Made by a program: the position numbers and the translations under genes | In this document: piece after piece, positions 34,500 through 41,415 of the stretch | How the letters are laid out: every line of letters starts with the position of its first letter | How positions within the stretch are numbered: position 1 is the first letter of the stretch | Notes under the pieces: generated by a model | What the model saw: the letters and a program-made list of their open reading frames with translations, nothing else | What the model was told of the DNA's origin: nothing | The model's database searches: none | Source of the DNA: JAKPAM01 sp047601745 | GTDB lineage: Bacteria > Pseudomonadota > Gammaproteobacteria > Burkholderiales > Burkholderiaceae_E | DNA length: 64,000 nt | Direction: 5' to 3' | Assembly: GCA_047601745.1 (NCBI GenBank) | Contig: JASGIS010000001.1 | Coordinates: 806,001 to 870,000, forward strand

Positions 34500-34715
34500 G
34501 TCGACACCTCGGGGCCATTGGACACGCGACATCGCTCAGTGGGCGGCCGACCTGAAAGCGATCAACGATGAGCCGCAGTGACGACTGCTGGGCGCCGGAG
34601 AACGTAGGAGCCAAAGGCCGCTTTCGATGAATGCTGCGTCGCAACAAAACCGCCGCAGGGCTTCCCTGCTTGTGGCAAGCTACAGACTTCACGATCCCTT
34701 TCCGCCGGCGTAACC

Positions 34716-34943
34716 ATGCCTGTCACCCTTGAAATCCTGCAAGCCCAGGTTTTGAGTCTTTCCAAAGCCGATCGGGCGCACCTGCTCGACAGCCTCGTTG
34801 CAAGCCTGGAGGTAAACGTAGATGCCGAGGCGCAATGGGAACAGTTGACCGAGGAACGCGACGCCGAACTGGAGTCGGGAACGCTCACCCCTGTCTCGCT
34901 TGAAAGCGCCATGGCTCGGCTGCATGCGCGCTTTCCTGGGTAA
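34716..34943 (+). CDS. Addiction-module antitoxin (ParD/RelB-like, PF09720 type)
   Basis: A 75-residue protein resembling the unstable-antitoxin family usually paired with a RelE/ParE toxin: LEILQAQVLSLSKADRAHLLDSLVASLE, then a short acidic middle (DAEAQWEQLTEERDAELESG) and SLESAMARLHARF. Antitoxins of this group bind and neutralise the toxin, which is normally encoded immediately downstream. Here the following toxin frame is badly truncated (34940-35096), so the antitoxin is an orphan. It lies in a lower-GC segment after the inverted repeat. Confidence 0.85.
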   Translation: MPVTLEILQAQVLSLSKADRAHLLDSLVASLEVNVDAEAQWEQLTEERDAELESGTLTPVSLESAMARLHARFPG

Positions 34944-35096
34944 AGATAGATCTTCATCCGGACACGCGGACGAAAAGGCTTCCGTACGGTTGGCTTCCCG
35001 TACACCATCATCTATCGGGGAACCCTGACGGGTATTCGCATTCACGTGATCAAACACGATAGCCGCCGTCCAGGTTATGGCGGTTCGCGCCGTTGA
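34940..35096 (+). pseudogene. Collapsed RelE/ParE-family toxin gene
   Basis: Directly after the antitoxin, one frame gives VKIDLHPDTRTKRL, like a toxin N-terminus. A different frame from 34992 gives GFPYTIIYRGTLTGIRIHV then IKHDSRRPGYGGSRR and a stop, which is the typical C-terminal end of ParE/RelE toxins. Only about 50 codons remain of an expected 90-100, and the two parts are out of frame, so an internal deletion has destroyed the toxin. The catalytic middle is absent. Confidence 0.75.
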
Positions 35097-35422
35097 AGCA
35101 TTCAAGTTCGAGAGCACGACGCAAACTCCGGTCGCGTGGCTGATGCGCCTCCGCCGCCCGGTAGTCGAAACGTGCTGGCCTTCGGCATGCTGACGACGGA
35201 TGCGGCCCCTACCGACTTCGTGATGCCGGCGCACGCCCTGTGATGACGGTTGGCCGTCAGCCGCCAGCCATGTGAGCCTGCGGGCCCGCTCGCCGCCATC
35301 ATTGCCGGCGTCACGCAGGGGTGCTGCTATCGCATTGACTCGGAGGAAGCCGAGCTTGTCGGGGCTGTAGCCAGAAAGATATAAGCACCAAACCTCATTG
35401 CAGCGTTTTCACCCCCAAAACG
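35097..35422. other. Gene-free stretch with an aldehyde dehydrogenase gene-end fragment
   Basis: No intact gene is seen in these 326 bases. At 35346-35370 the 25 bases gaagccgagcttgtcggggc tgtag are identical to 38247-38271, which encode the last residues (YSPDKLGF) of the aldehyde dehydrogenase. The rest is unremarkable, becoming AT-rich after about 35375. Confidence 0.6.
35346..35370 (-). repeat. 25-bp exact copy of the aldehyde dehydrogenase 3' end
   Basis: This is identical to 38247-38271 and in the same orientation. The two copies flank about 2.9 kb holding the 2H-like gene, the HTH-ATCase gene and DUF779. Similarity does not extend clearly on either side, so it is either a gene-end fragment or a recombination scar. 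Confidence 0.75.
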
Positions 35423-36193
35423 CTATCGAGAATTACCTGTCAACGAAAAAGACTTGATTATCTTGGTTCCGGAACTAGACAAATAACGGTCCGTCGAGAC
35501 CAACTCCAACTCCCTTAGAGAAAACTCTCCAAAATCTCGCCAACGGTTGACAGAAACATATTTAACAACCGAAGGCGAGAGCACCCCTGCAAATCGCATC
35601 ACATTGGCAAAAGCCATGTTCTTCATTAACAAATTTGCCGCAGTCAGATCTTTCTTGAGATGCCCAAAACTACACTCCGCAAATTGGCGCCCCTCCATTT
35701 CATTCAGCCCACGCCGAAGTGATTTAAAATCCTTGTTACACGGAAACAATTGCACAAATACCGTTGTCGGCGAAACATTCAACCCTTTTGCTCTCATGCG
35801 GACTTCAGAAAAACCACTAATAAACTCCTGAACTTTTTCCGCGACAACCTCTTGCGAGCACAATCTTTGCGCGAGCAAATCAAAATTCCTGACTGTGACA
35901 TGAATAGTCGATGCAGGATAAAAATAGTGCTCGCCTGAAGCACTCCGAAGGGGCTGAACAGCTTCGATGATAGTAGACGAGAGTTCTTCAGGCAGGCGGC
36001 CGACAAGTGTGGTATGTGATTTCGAAGACAACCCCAACGGAGGAGGTTCAAAAACAACTCTTGACTGCGCTGCATTGTAGAGATTCGAACTCAATATCTT
36101 CCAGATAACGGCAAAGCGAAAAAAATCCAAAGAGAGAACGTTATGTCGACCATTCATACTTCGCTGCAGTGCCGTTTTGGACATTCTGAGCAT
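35423..36193 (-). CDS. Low-GC protein resembling 2H phosphoesterases (LigT-like)
   Basis: A protein of up to 256 residues. The segments SKSHTTLVGRLPEEL and YPASTIHVTVRNFD carry two His-x-Thr pairs, and the downstream pattern (GLNVSPTTVFVQLFP, then FANVMRFAGVL, LRELELVSTDRYLSS) is like the 2'-5' RNA ligase/LigT fold. Those proteins hydrolyse or make cyclic or 2'-5' phosphodiester bonds. The spacing of the two pairs is unusual, and the normal second motif reads NVMRF without a histidine, so activity is doubtful. The true start may be downstream of 36193. GC is well below 50%, very unlike the rest of the window, indicating recent transfer. Confidence 0.6.
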   Translation of the reverse strand: MLRMSKTALQRSMNGRHNVLSLDFFRFAVIWKILSSNLYNAAQSRVVFEPPPLGLSSKSHTTLVGRLPEELSSTIIEAVQPLRSASGEHYFYPASTIHVTVRNFDLLAQRLCSQEVVAEKVQEFISGFSEVRMRAKGLNVSPTTVFVQLFPCNKDFKSLRRGLNEMEGRQFAECSFGHLKKDLTAANLLMKNMAFANVMRFAGVLSPSVVKYVSVNRWRDFGEFSLRELELVSTDRYLSSSGTKIIKSFSLTGNSR

Positions 36194-36455
36194 CTCTCAC
36201 TCCTCCACCTAGCTGAAGCAGCAATCACAGTCAGAACCGCTGCCCCGTTCACATCCGTCGGTTGGAACCATTGGAGTTCGACGGCCAAGCCCTACCTCGC
36301 TCGGCCCAGCGGCAGCCAGCCCTGGTTTCGCGGAGCATCTCGGCCACAAGCGTAGCGTGGCCAAGGCTGGCTACCGGGGCATGTCTGAACGAGCATCGGA
36401 CTAACACCGGAATGGGCGCTTGCCAGATAGTACGCAATGCGTATATATTTCGAGC
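36194..36455. promoter_or_regulatory. Upstream region of the HTH-ATCase gene
   Basis: This gap holds an inverted-arm relic at 36241-36262 (tgccccgttcacatccgtcg, related to 34484-34501) and ends in a promoter. A good -35 (TTGCCA, 36420-36425) is followed at 18 bases by TATATT (36444-36449), or at 16 bases by TATATA. The palindrome TACGCAATGCGTA (36431-36443) sits in the spacer. Transcription would begin at or within a few bases of the ATG at 36456. Confidence 0.6.
36431..36443. promoter_or_regulatory. Palindromic operator in the HTH-ATCase promoter
   Basis: TACGCA-A-TGCGTA is a perfect 13-base palindrome between the -35 and -10 boxes, overlapping the start of the -10. A bound repressor would block RNA polymerase. 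A second palindrome with the same core (ATACGCAAAGCGTAT) occurs inside the gene at 36664-36678. The N-terminal helix-turn-helix domain of the encoded protein is the natural candidate to bind both. Confidence 0.6.
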
Positions 36456-37748
36456 ATGACTACGCCACAACAAGTTCTGCTTCGGGACGCGATGCGCCGC
36501 CTGAACATGACGAGAGAAGCCTTCGCCGAGCGGATCGGTGCGCGAAAACGTGCGCTGGATGCCTGGTTGCTTCCGGATGATTCGTCCGAGTTCAGGGCGA
36601 TGCCGGAAGTCGTGCGACGCTTCGTCACCGAAATACTTGCGCACACCCGAGAGGAACGGAAAGATACGCAAAGCGTATATTTGTCGAACCAATCGCCGCA
36701 GGACGCATGGCCAGGGGCAAGCCATTTGTTGTCCGTGTCCCAGTTCAGCCGCGATGCGGTCGAGGAGCTGTTCGCGCTGGCGGACGTGATGCAGCCCATA
36801 GCCCGCCGCCGCAAGGTCACCCGGGTTCTCGAGGGCGCCGTTCTCGGGAATCTGTTCTTCGAAGCCAGCACGCGAACGAGGGTGAGCTTCGGCGCCGCGT
36901 TCTGTCGGCTGGGCGGCGCGGTATGCGATACGACCGGCTTCACGTTCTCATCGATGGCGAAGGGGGAATCCATCTATGACACCAGCCGTGTCATCAGCGG
37001 ATACGTGGATGCATTGGTCATCCGCCACCCAGAGCAAGGATCGGTAGCCGAGTTCGCGCGCGCGACCAATATCCCGGTGATCAACGGCGGCGACGGACCT
37101 GGAGAGCATCCGAGTCAGGCCCTGCTGGACCTGTACACCATTCAGCGCGAGTTCTCCAGGATCGGCAAGCTGATGGATGGGGCGCATGTCGTCCTGACGG
37201 GCGACCTGAAGTACGGCCGAACCGTTCACTCGCTTCTCAAGCTGCTCTCTCTGTACCGCGGGATGAAGATCAGCCTGGTCTCCCCTCGGTCGCTGGAAAT
37301 GCCGAAGGACTTGATCGACGCCGCCGCCAGCGGCGGACACGTCATAGAGCAGAGCAACTCGCTTAGGACCGCGGTACACGGTGCGGATGTCCTGTATGCG
37401 ACGCGCATTCAGAAAGAGCGATTCACCGATGAGTCGATGGACGGTTATGACAGCAGCTTCGAAGTCAATCGCTCGATTCTCGATGCGACGGGCAAATCGG
37501 ACACCGTCCTGATGCATCCGCTGCCGCGAGACAGCCGAGCCGGTTCGTTCGACTTGAGTACCGAACTGAACACTGATTCGAGACTCGCGATCTTCAGGCA
37601 GACCGACAACGGCATCCCCATCCGCATGGCGTTGTTCGCTCAAATGCTCGGTGTCGACGGCCTCGTCCACCGGTCGATGAGAGACGTCTCCTGGCGTTCG
37701 CCGACGCACATCGGGCCCGATGACGCGTTGCTGACCGAGGAGGCGTAG
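36456..37748 (+). CDS. pyrB: Aspartate carbamoyltransferase with N-terminal helix-turn-helix domain
   Basis: A 430-residue fusion. Residues about 1-60 form a small HTH domain (LRDAMRRLNMTREAFAERIG, then ALDAWLLPDDSSEFRAMPEV). After a linker, residues about 85-430 form a complete aspartate carbamoyltransferase. Carbamoyl phosphate is bound by STRTR and HPEQGS, GGDGPGEHPSQALLDLYTI matches the catalytic-chain core, then GDLKYGRTVHSL and HPLPRDSRAGSFDL. The enzyme makes carbamoyl-aspartate, the first committed pyrimidine step. The ATG at 36456 has no ribosome-binding site and lies where transcription should begin, suggesting a leaderless mRNA. Operator-like palindromes are in the promoter and in the linker codons, so the protein may regulate its own gene. 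GC is below that of its neighbours. Related long ATCases may exist in Burkholderiales. Confidence 0.88.
   Translation: MTTPQQVLLRDAMRRLNMTREAFAERIGARKRALDAWLLPDDSSEFRAMPEVVRRFVTEILAHTREERKDTQSVYLSNQSPQDAWPGASHLLSVSQFSRDAVEELFALADVMQPIARRRKVTRVLEGAVLGNLFFEASTRTRVSFGAAFCRLGGAVCDTTGFTFSSMAKGESIYDTSRVISGYVDALVIRHPEQGSVAEFARATNIPVINGGDGPGEHPSQALLDLYTIQREFSRIGKLMDGAHVVLTGDLKYGRTVHSLLKLLSLYRGMKISLVSPRSLEMPKDLIDAAASGGHVIEQSNSLRTAVHGADVLYATRIQKERFTDESMDGYDSSFEVNRSILDATGKSDTVLMHPLPRDSRAGSFDLSTELNTDSRLAIFRQTDNGIPIRMALFAQMLGVDGLVHRSMRDVSWRSPTHIGPDDALLTEEA
36664..36678. promoter_or_regulatory. Second palindrome, inside the linker codons of the HTH-ATCase gene
   Basis: ATACGC-AAA-GCGTAT is a perfect palindrome that matches the promoter operator in its TACGC/GCGTA arms. 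The bases after it (atttgtcgaa) also resemble those after the promoter copy (atatttcgag). It encodes part of DTQSVYLS at the junction between HTH and enzyme domains, and the untranslated promoter copy would read STQCVYIS in the same register. Confidence 0.65.
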
Positions 37749-37795
37749 GCGCGCGACTCGCTGCGCACGATCCGCGTCCCTCCGACAGGCTGTCA

Positions 37796-37837
37796 TGGCC
37801 GGCGTCGCCGGGTGTGAACGAAGCGACGCCCAGTGAG
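37796..37837 (+). repeat. 42-bp repeat, right copy
   Basis: This stretch, starting tggccggcgtcgccgggtgt, is the partner of 34423-34464 with about 81% identity. It ends two bases before the DUF779 gene's stop codon, between convergent genes. No pairing right arm follows this copy. Confidence 0.65.
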
Positions 37838-37838
37838 C

Positions 37839-38225
37839 CTAAGCGCCGCGATGCAGCGGCTGCCTGGACAACTCGGCCCACTCATCGTCCGAGTACAGCC
37901 GCGAGCGCGTCAGGAAGCGCTTGCCCTCGGGCCCTTCGACCGAGAACATGCCGCCGCGCCCGTCGACGACGTCGATGATCAGGTGCGTATGCTCCCAATA
38001 AGCGAACTGGTCGGCGCCGATGTAGAACGGCGTGTCGCCGAGGAAGCCCAGCCGCACGTCGCGGTCGCCGACGATGAAATCGCCGCGCGGATAACACATC
38101 GGCGCGCTGCCGTCGCAGCAGCCGCCGGACTGGTGGAACAGCAGCGGACCGTGCTTGGCGATCAGCCGTTCGAGCAACGCCATCGTCTCCGGCGTCGCAC
38201 TGACTCGTGACGGGGCGTCGCTCAT
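37839..38225 (-). CDS. DUF779 family protein, aldehyde dehydrogenase-associated
   Basis: A 128-residue protein of the DUF779 family, which is typically encoded next to aldehyde dehydrogenases. The conserved SGGCCDGSAPMCYP with three cysteines suggests metal binding or a redox site. LGDTPFYIGADQFAYWEHTH and the end EGPEGKRFLTRSRLF-like stretch are typical. The function is unproven; it may help or regulate the neighbouring enzyme. It starts 15 bases after the aldehyde dehydrogenase stop, so the two form an operon. Confidence 0.92.
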   Translation of the reverse strand: MSDAPSRVSATPETMALLERLIAKHGPLLFHQSGGCCDGSAPMCYPRGDFIVGDRDVRLGFLGDTPFYIGADQFAYWEHTHLIIDVVDGRGGMFSVEGPEGKRFLTRSRLYSDDEWAELSRQPLHRGA

Positions 38226-38240
38226 CTCATCGACTCTCTA

Positions 38241-39761
38241 TCAGAAGAAGCCGAGCTTGTCGGGGCTGTAGCTGACCAGCATGTTCTTCGTCTGCTGGTA
38301 GTGATCGAGCATCATCCGGTGCGTCTCGCGACCGATGCCCGATTGCTTGTAGCCGCCGAAGGCCGCGTGCGCCGGGTACAGGTGGTAGCAGTTGGTCCAG
38401 ACGCGGCCGGCCTTGATCTCGCGACCGAAGCGGTAAGCGCGGTTGATGTCGCGCGTCCAGACGGCGGCGCCCAGCCCGTACAGGGTGTCGTTGGCCATCG
38501 CCAGCGCCTCGTCGGCGTCCTTGAACGTCGCCACCGACACGACCGGCCCGAAGATCTCCTCCTGGAAGATCCGCATCTTGTTGTGGCCCTGGAACACCGT
38601 GGGTTTGACGTAAAAGCCGGCGGCCAGATCGCCGTCCAGCGTCGCGCGCTCGCCGCCGGCCAGCACCTTGGCGCCTTCCTGGCGGCCGATGTCCAGGTAC
38701 GACAGGATCTTCTCGAGCTGCTCGTTCGACGCCTGCGCGCCGACCATCGTCTGCGGATCGAGCGGATTGCCCTGCTTGATCGCGGCGACGCGCTGCAGCG
38801 CCCGTTCCATGAAGCGGTCGTAGATCGACTCCTGGATCAGCGCGCGCGACGGGCACGTGCAGACCTCGCCCTGGTTCAGCGCGAACATCGTGAAACCTTC
38901 GAGCGCCTTGTCGAAGAACGCGTCGTCGGCGCTGGCCACGTCCTCGAAGAAGATGTTCGGCGACTTGCCGCCGAGTTCGAGCGTGACCGGGATCAGGTTC
39001 TGCGACGCGTACTGCATGATCAGGCGACCGGTCGTCGTCTCGCCGGTGAACGCGATCTTGGCGATCCGGTGGCTGGACGCCAGCGGCTTGCCGGCTTCGA
39101 GCCCGAAACCGTTGACGACGTTGACGACGCCCGGCGGCAGCAGGTCCTGGATGATCTCCATCAGCACCATGATAGACGCCGGCGTCTGCTCGGCCGGCTT
39201 GAGCACGACGCAGTTGCCGGCCGCCAGCGCCGGGGCCAGCTTCCAGACCGCCATCAGGATCGGGAAGTTCCACGGGATGATCTGGCCGACGACACCGAGC
39301 GGCTCGTGGAAGTGATAAGCGACCGTCGTGTCGTCGATCTGGCTCAGCGAGCCCTCCTGCGCGCGCACGCAGCCGGCGAAATAACGGAAGTGGTCGATCG
39401 CCAGCGGAATGTCGGCGGCCGTGCTCTCGCGGATCGGCTTGCCGTTGTCGATCGTTTCGGCCAGCGCCAGCGTGGCCAGGTTGTCTTCCATCCGGTCGGC
39501 GATCTTCAGCAGCATCGCCGCGCGCTCGGCCGGCGGCGTGCGGCCCCAGGCGTCGCGTGCCGCGTGGGCGGCGTCCAGCGCGAGTTCGATGTCGGCGGCA
39601 CCCGAACGGGCCACCTCGCAGAACGGCCGGCCGATGACCGGGCTGATGTTCTCGAAGTACTGGCCACCGACCGGAGGCACCCACTTGCCGCCGATCAGGT
39701 TGTCGTAGCGCGACTTGAACGGGCTGCTGACGCCCAGCGAACTGATATCTGCGAGGTTCAT
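38241..39761 (-). CDS. NAD(P)-dependent aldehyde dehydrogenase (AcoD/ExaC type)
   Basis: A 506-residue aldehyde dehydrogenase. The cofactor loop is IPWNFPILMAVWKLAPALAAG, the general-base glutamate is in VTLELGGKSPNIFF, the catalytic cysteine is in NQGEVCTCPSRAL, and the end RETHRMMLDHYQQTKNML is typical. The 506-residue length and linkage to DUF779 match the acetaldehyde dehydrogenase AcoD/ExaC group used in ethanol, acetoin or general aldehyde oxidation. The start at 39761 has ggag seven bases upstream. A 20-bp palindrome lies 30-49 bases upstream of the start. Confidence 0.94.
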   Translation of the reverse strand: MNLADISSLGVSSPFKSRYDNLIGGKWVPPVGGQYFENISPVIGRPFCEVARSGAADIELALDAAHAARDAWGRTPPAERAAMLLKIADRMEDNLATLALAETIDNGKPIRESTAADIPLAIDHFRYFAGCVRAQEGSLSQIDDTTVAYHFHEPLGVVGQIIPWNFPILMAVWKLAPALAAGNCVVLKPAEQTPASIMVLMEIIQDLLPPGVVNVVNGFGLEAGKPLASSHRIAKIAFTGETTTGRLIMQYASQNLIPVTLELGGKSPNIFFEDVASADDAFFDKALEGFTMFALNQGEVCTCPSRALIQESIYDRFMERALQRVAAIKQGNPLDPQTMVGAQASNEQLEKILSYLDIGRQEGAKVLAGGERATLDGDLAAGFYVKPTVFQGHNKMRIFQEEIFGPVVSVATFKDADEALAMANDTLYGLGAAVWTRDINRAYRFGREIKAGRVWTNCYHLYPAHAAFGGYKQSGIGRETHRMMLDHYQQTKNMLVSYSPDKLGFF

Positions 39762-39790
39762 GCGGGTCTCCGTGTTGGCGGTCATGCCGC

Positions 39791-39810
39791 CGTTCGAATC
39801 GATTCGAACG
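39791..39810. promoter_or_regulatory. 20-bp perfect palindrome upstream of the aldehyde dehydrogenase
   Basis: The sequence cgttcgaatcgattcgaacg is its own complement over all 20 bases. It lies 30-49 bases before the aldehyde dehydrogenase start, at a suitable place for a dimeric regulator. The regulator is not encoded nearby. Confidence 0.55.
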
Positions 39811-40034
39811 CATCGCCGCGGCCGCGCGACGAGAGTCGGCCGGACCGGGCGGGTTCCGTAATCATGATACGCGCGATGTATCGCGATGAGTACAACGCGA
39901 GCCGACGGCCGGTCACGGCGATACGTCCGGACCGGATTCACCATCGCGGCTCGGCGCGGATCGTCCGCGAGATGATCCCTAACGGTCGATCACGAGGCGC
40001 GAGTCGTGCCATGCGGCGGCCGGGGCGAGCACAA
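39811..40034. other. Intergenic region between divergent genes
   Basis: No gene is seen. The stretch around 39865-39900 (atcatgatacgcgcgatgta, then tcgcgatgag) is locally AT-richer and may hold promoter elements of the aldehyde dehydrogenase. It runs into the pentanucleotide array. Confidence 0.3.
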
Positions 40035-40144
40035 CTCAGCTCAGCTCAGCTCGGCTCGGCTCGGCTCGGCTCGGCTCGGCTCGGCGTGGCGTGGCGTGGC
40101 GTGGCGTGGCGTGGCGTGGCGTGGCGTGGCGTGGCGTGGCGTGG
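40035..40144. repeat. Composite pentanucleotide array
   Basis: Three successive blocks of 5-bp units run without interruption: ctcag three times, ctcgg seven times and cgtgg twelve times, 22 units in 110 bases. It lies about 200 bases upstream of a TctC receptor gene. Copy number is likely to vary between cells. A similar ctcgg array occurs at 49593-49671. Confidence 0.95.
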
Positions 40145-40351
40145 CAAGTATTGTCGAGAATCGCGACATCCTCGCGCGGTTCTCTCGGATGAAACCGCGT
40201 GCGGTGCGGTAATCGGGATTACCCGCAATTCGACGCCTGGCGCGGCATTCGTCTTGTGCGTCATTAGCCCGTGCAGCGATCATTCGGTCTCGAAGAGGCC
40301 CGGGCTGGGAGCCCGCCTTTCGAGATCCATCGAAGCAGGAGACATCAGCCG

Positions 40352-41344
40352 ATGAATGACATCAGTTTCCCCCGGCGCCGCGCGCTGATGCTGGCCGGTG
40401 CCGGCGCGGCGCTGCAGGCGAGCCTGCCGGGCACCGTGCGCGCGCAGGCCGCGTTCCCTTCGCAGCCGATCCGGATGGTGCTGCCGTTCCCGGCAGGCGG
40501 CGCGTCCGACCTGGCGGCGCGCCAGTTGGGGCAGCGGCTGGCCACCACGCTCGGCCAGACGGTGGTCATCGACAATCGGCCCGGCGCCGACGGCATGATC
40601 GCTTCGCAGGAGGTCGCGCGGGCGGCGCCGGACGGCCACACGATCTACTACGCGACGGCCTCGGCGTTTTCCTATGTACCCATCGTGCGCCGCAATCCCG
40701 GCTATTCGCTGAGCGAGTTCGCGCCGCTGACGCGATTCGTGTCGTACACGTTCTTCGTCGGCGTCCACGAGAGCGTTCCAGGCAACACGCTGAAGGAAGT
40801 GCTCGACCACGTGCGGGCGAACCCGGGCAAGTACTCGTACGGCAGCGGCCACAGCAGCGGCATCGTCGGCATGGCGCAGTTGATGCTCGATTCGAAGACC
40901 GAGATGGTGCACGTGCCGTACAAGGGCGAATCGCAGGCGGCGGTCGATCTGATCGCCGGCCGCATCCAGTTGATGATCGTCAGTCCGGCGATACTGCCGC
41001 AGATCATGAAGGACGGTAAGGTCCGGCCGATGTGCGTGCTGCTGCCGCAGCGCAGCCCGGTGCTGCCCGACGTGCCGACGATCGAGGAATGCGGACTGCC
41101 GCTGATGAAGATGTCGCTATGGGGCGGCTTCTTCGTTCCGGCCAAGACCCCGGCGCCGATCATCGATCGGCTGTCGAAGGAACTGGGCGCGGCGATGAAT
41201 CATCCGGAAATCAAGGCCAGCCTCGATAAGCTGGGCCTGCCGACGCACGCGTGCACGCCCGAGGAGTTCGCGACCTTCCTGCAGGAGCAGGCCGTGGCGT
41301 GGCGCCAGGCGATCGAGACCGCGAAGATTCCGATCGAGAGTTGA
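40352..41344 (+). CDS. Tripartite tricarboxylate transporter (TctC/Bug) substrate-binding protein
   Basis: A 330-residue periplasmic receptor of the Bug/TctC family. The signal is MNDISFPRRRALMLAGAGAA-like with two arginines, cleaved near VRAQ. The mature protein begins IRMVLPFPAGGASDLAARQL and has EMVHVPYKGESQAAVDLIAG, the family hallmarks. No TctAB genes are adjacent. It is preceded by the pentanucleotide array and followed by an inverted-repeat element that ends in the serA stop codon. Ligand unknown. Confidence 0.93.
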   Translation: MNDISFPRRRALMLAGAGAALQASLPGTVRAQAAFPSQPIRMVLPFPAGGASDLAARQLGQRLATTLGQTVVIDNRPGADGMIASQEVARAAPDGHTIYYATASAFSYVPIVRRNPGYSLSEFAPLTRFVSYTFFVGVHESVPGNTLKEVLDHVRANPGKYSYGSGHSSGIVGMAQLMLDSKTEMVHVPYKGESQAAVDLIAGRIQLMIVSPAILPQIMKDGKVRPMCVLLPQRSPVLPDVPTIEECGLPLMKMSLWGGFFVPAKTPAPIIDRLSKELGAAMNHPEIKASLDKLGLPTHACTPEEFATFLQEQAVAWRQAIETAKIPIES

Positions 41345-41350
41345 GGCGAG

Positions 41351-41415
41351 CTCAGAATCTGGGAACGAATCGGACGCGCCGCTCGGGCGGGGCTGGTTCG
41401 TCCACAGATTCTCAG
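41351..41415. repeat. 65-bp inverted-repeat intergenic element (best copy)
   Basis: The left arm ctcagaatctgggaacgaat and the right arm ttcgtccacagattctcag pair at about 17 of 21 positions. The whole 65 bases match 62603-62667, taken on the opposite strand, at about 55 positions. The right arm contains the stop codon of serA (complement of 41412-41414). It lies between two convergent genes and could terminate transcription in both directions. Confidence 0.8.

Noticed and set aside
37796..37837. Terminator of the HTH-ATCase gene
   Set aside because: This copy of the repeat lacks the pairing right arm seen at 34481, so no strong hairpin forms.
40006..40283. Repetitive open frames across the pentanucleotide array
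   Set aside because: A five-base repeat is open in several frames on both strands; the peptides are pure repeat and no ribosome-binding site is present.
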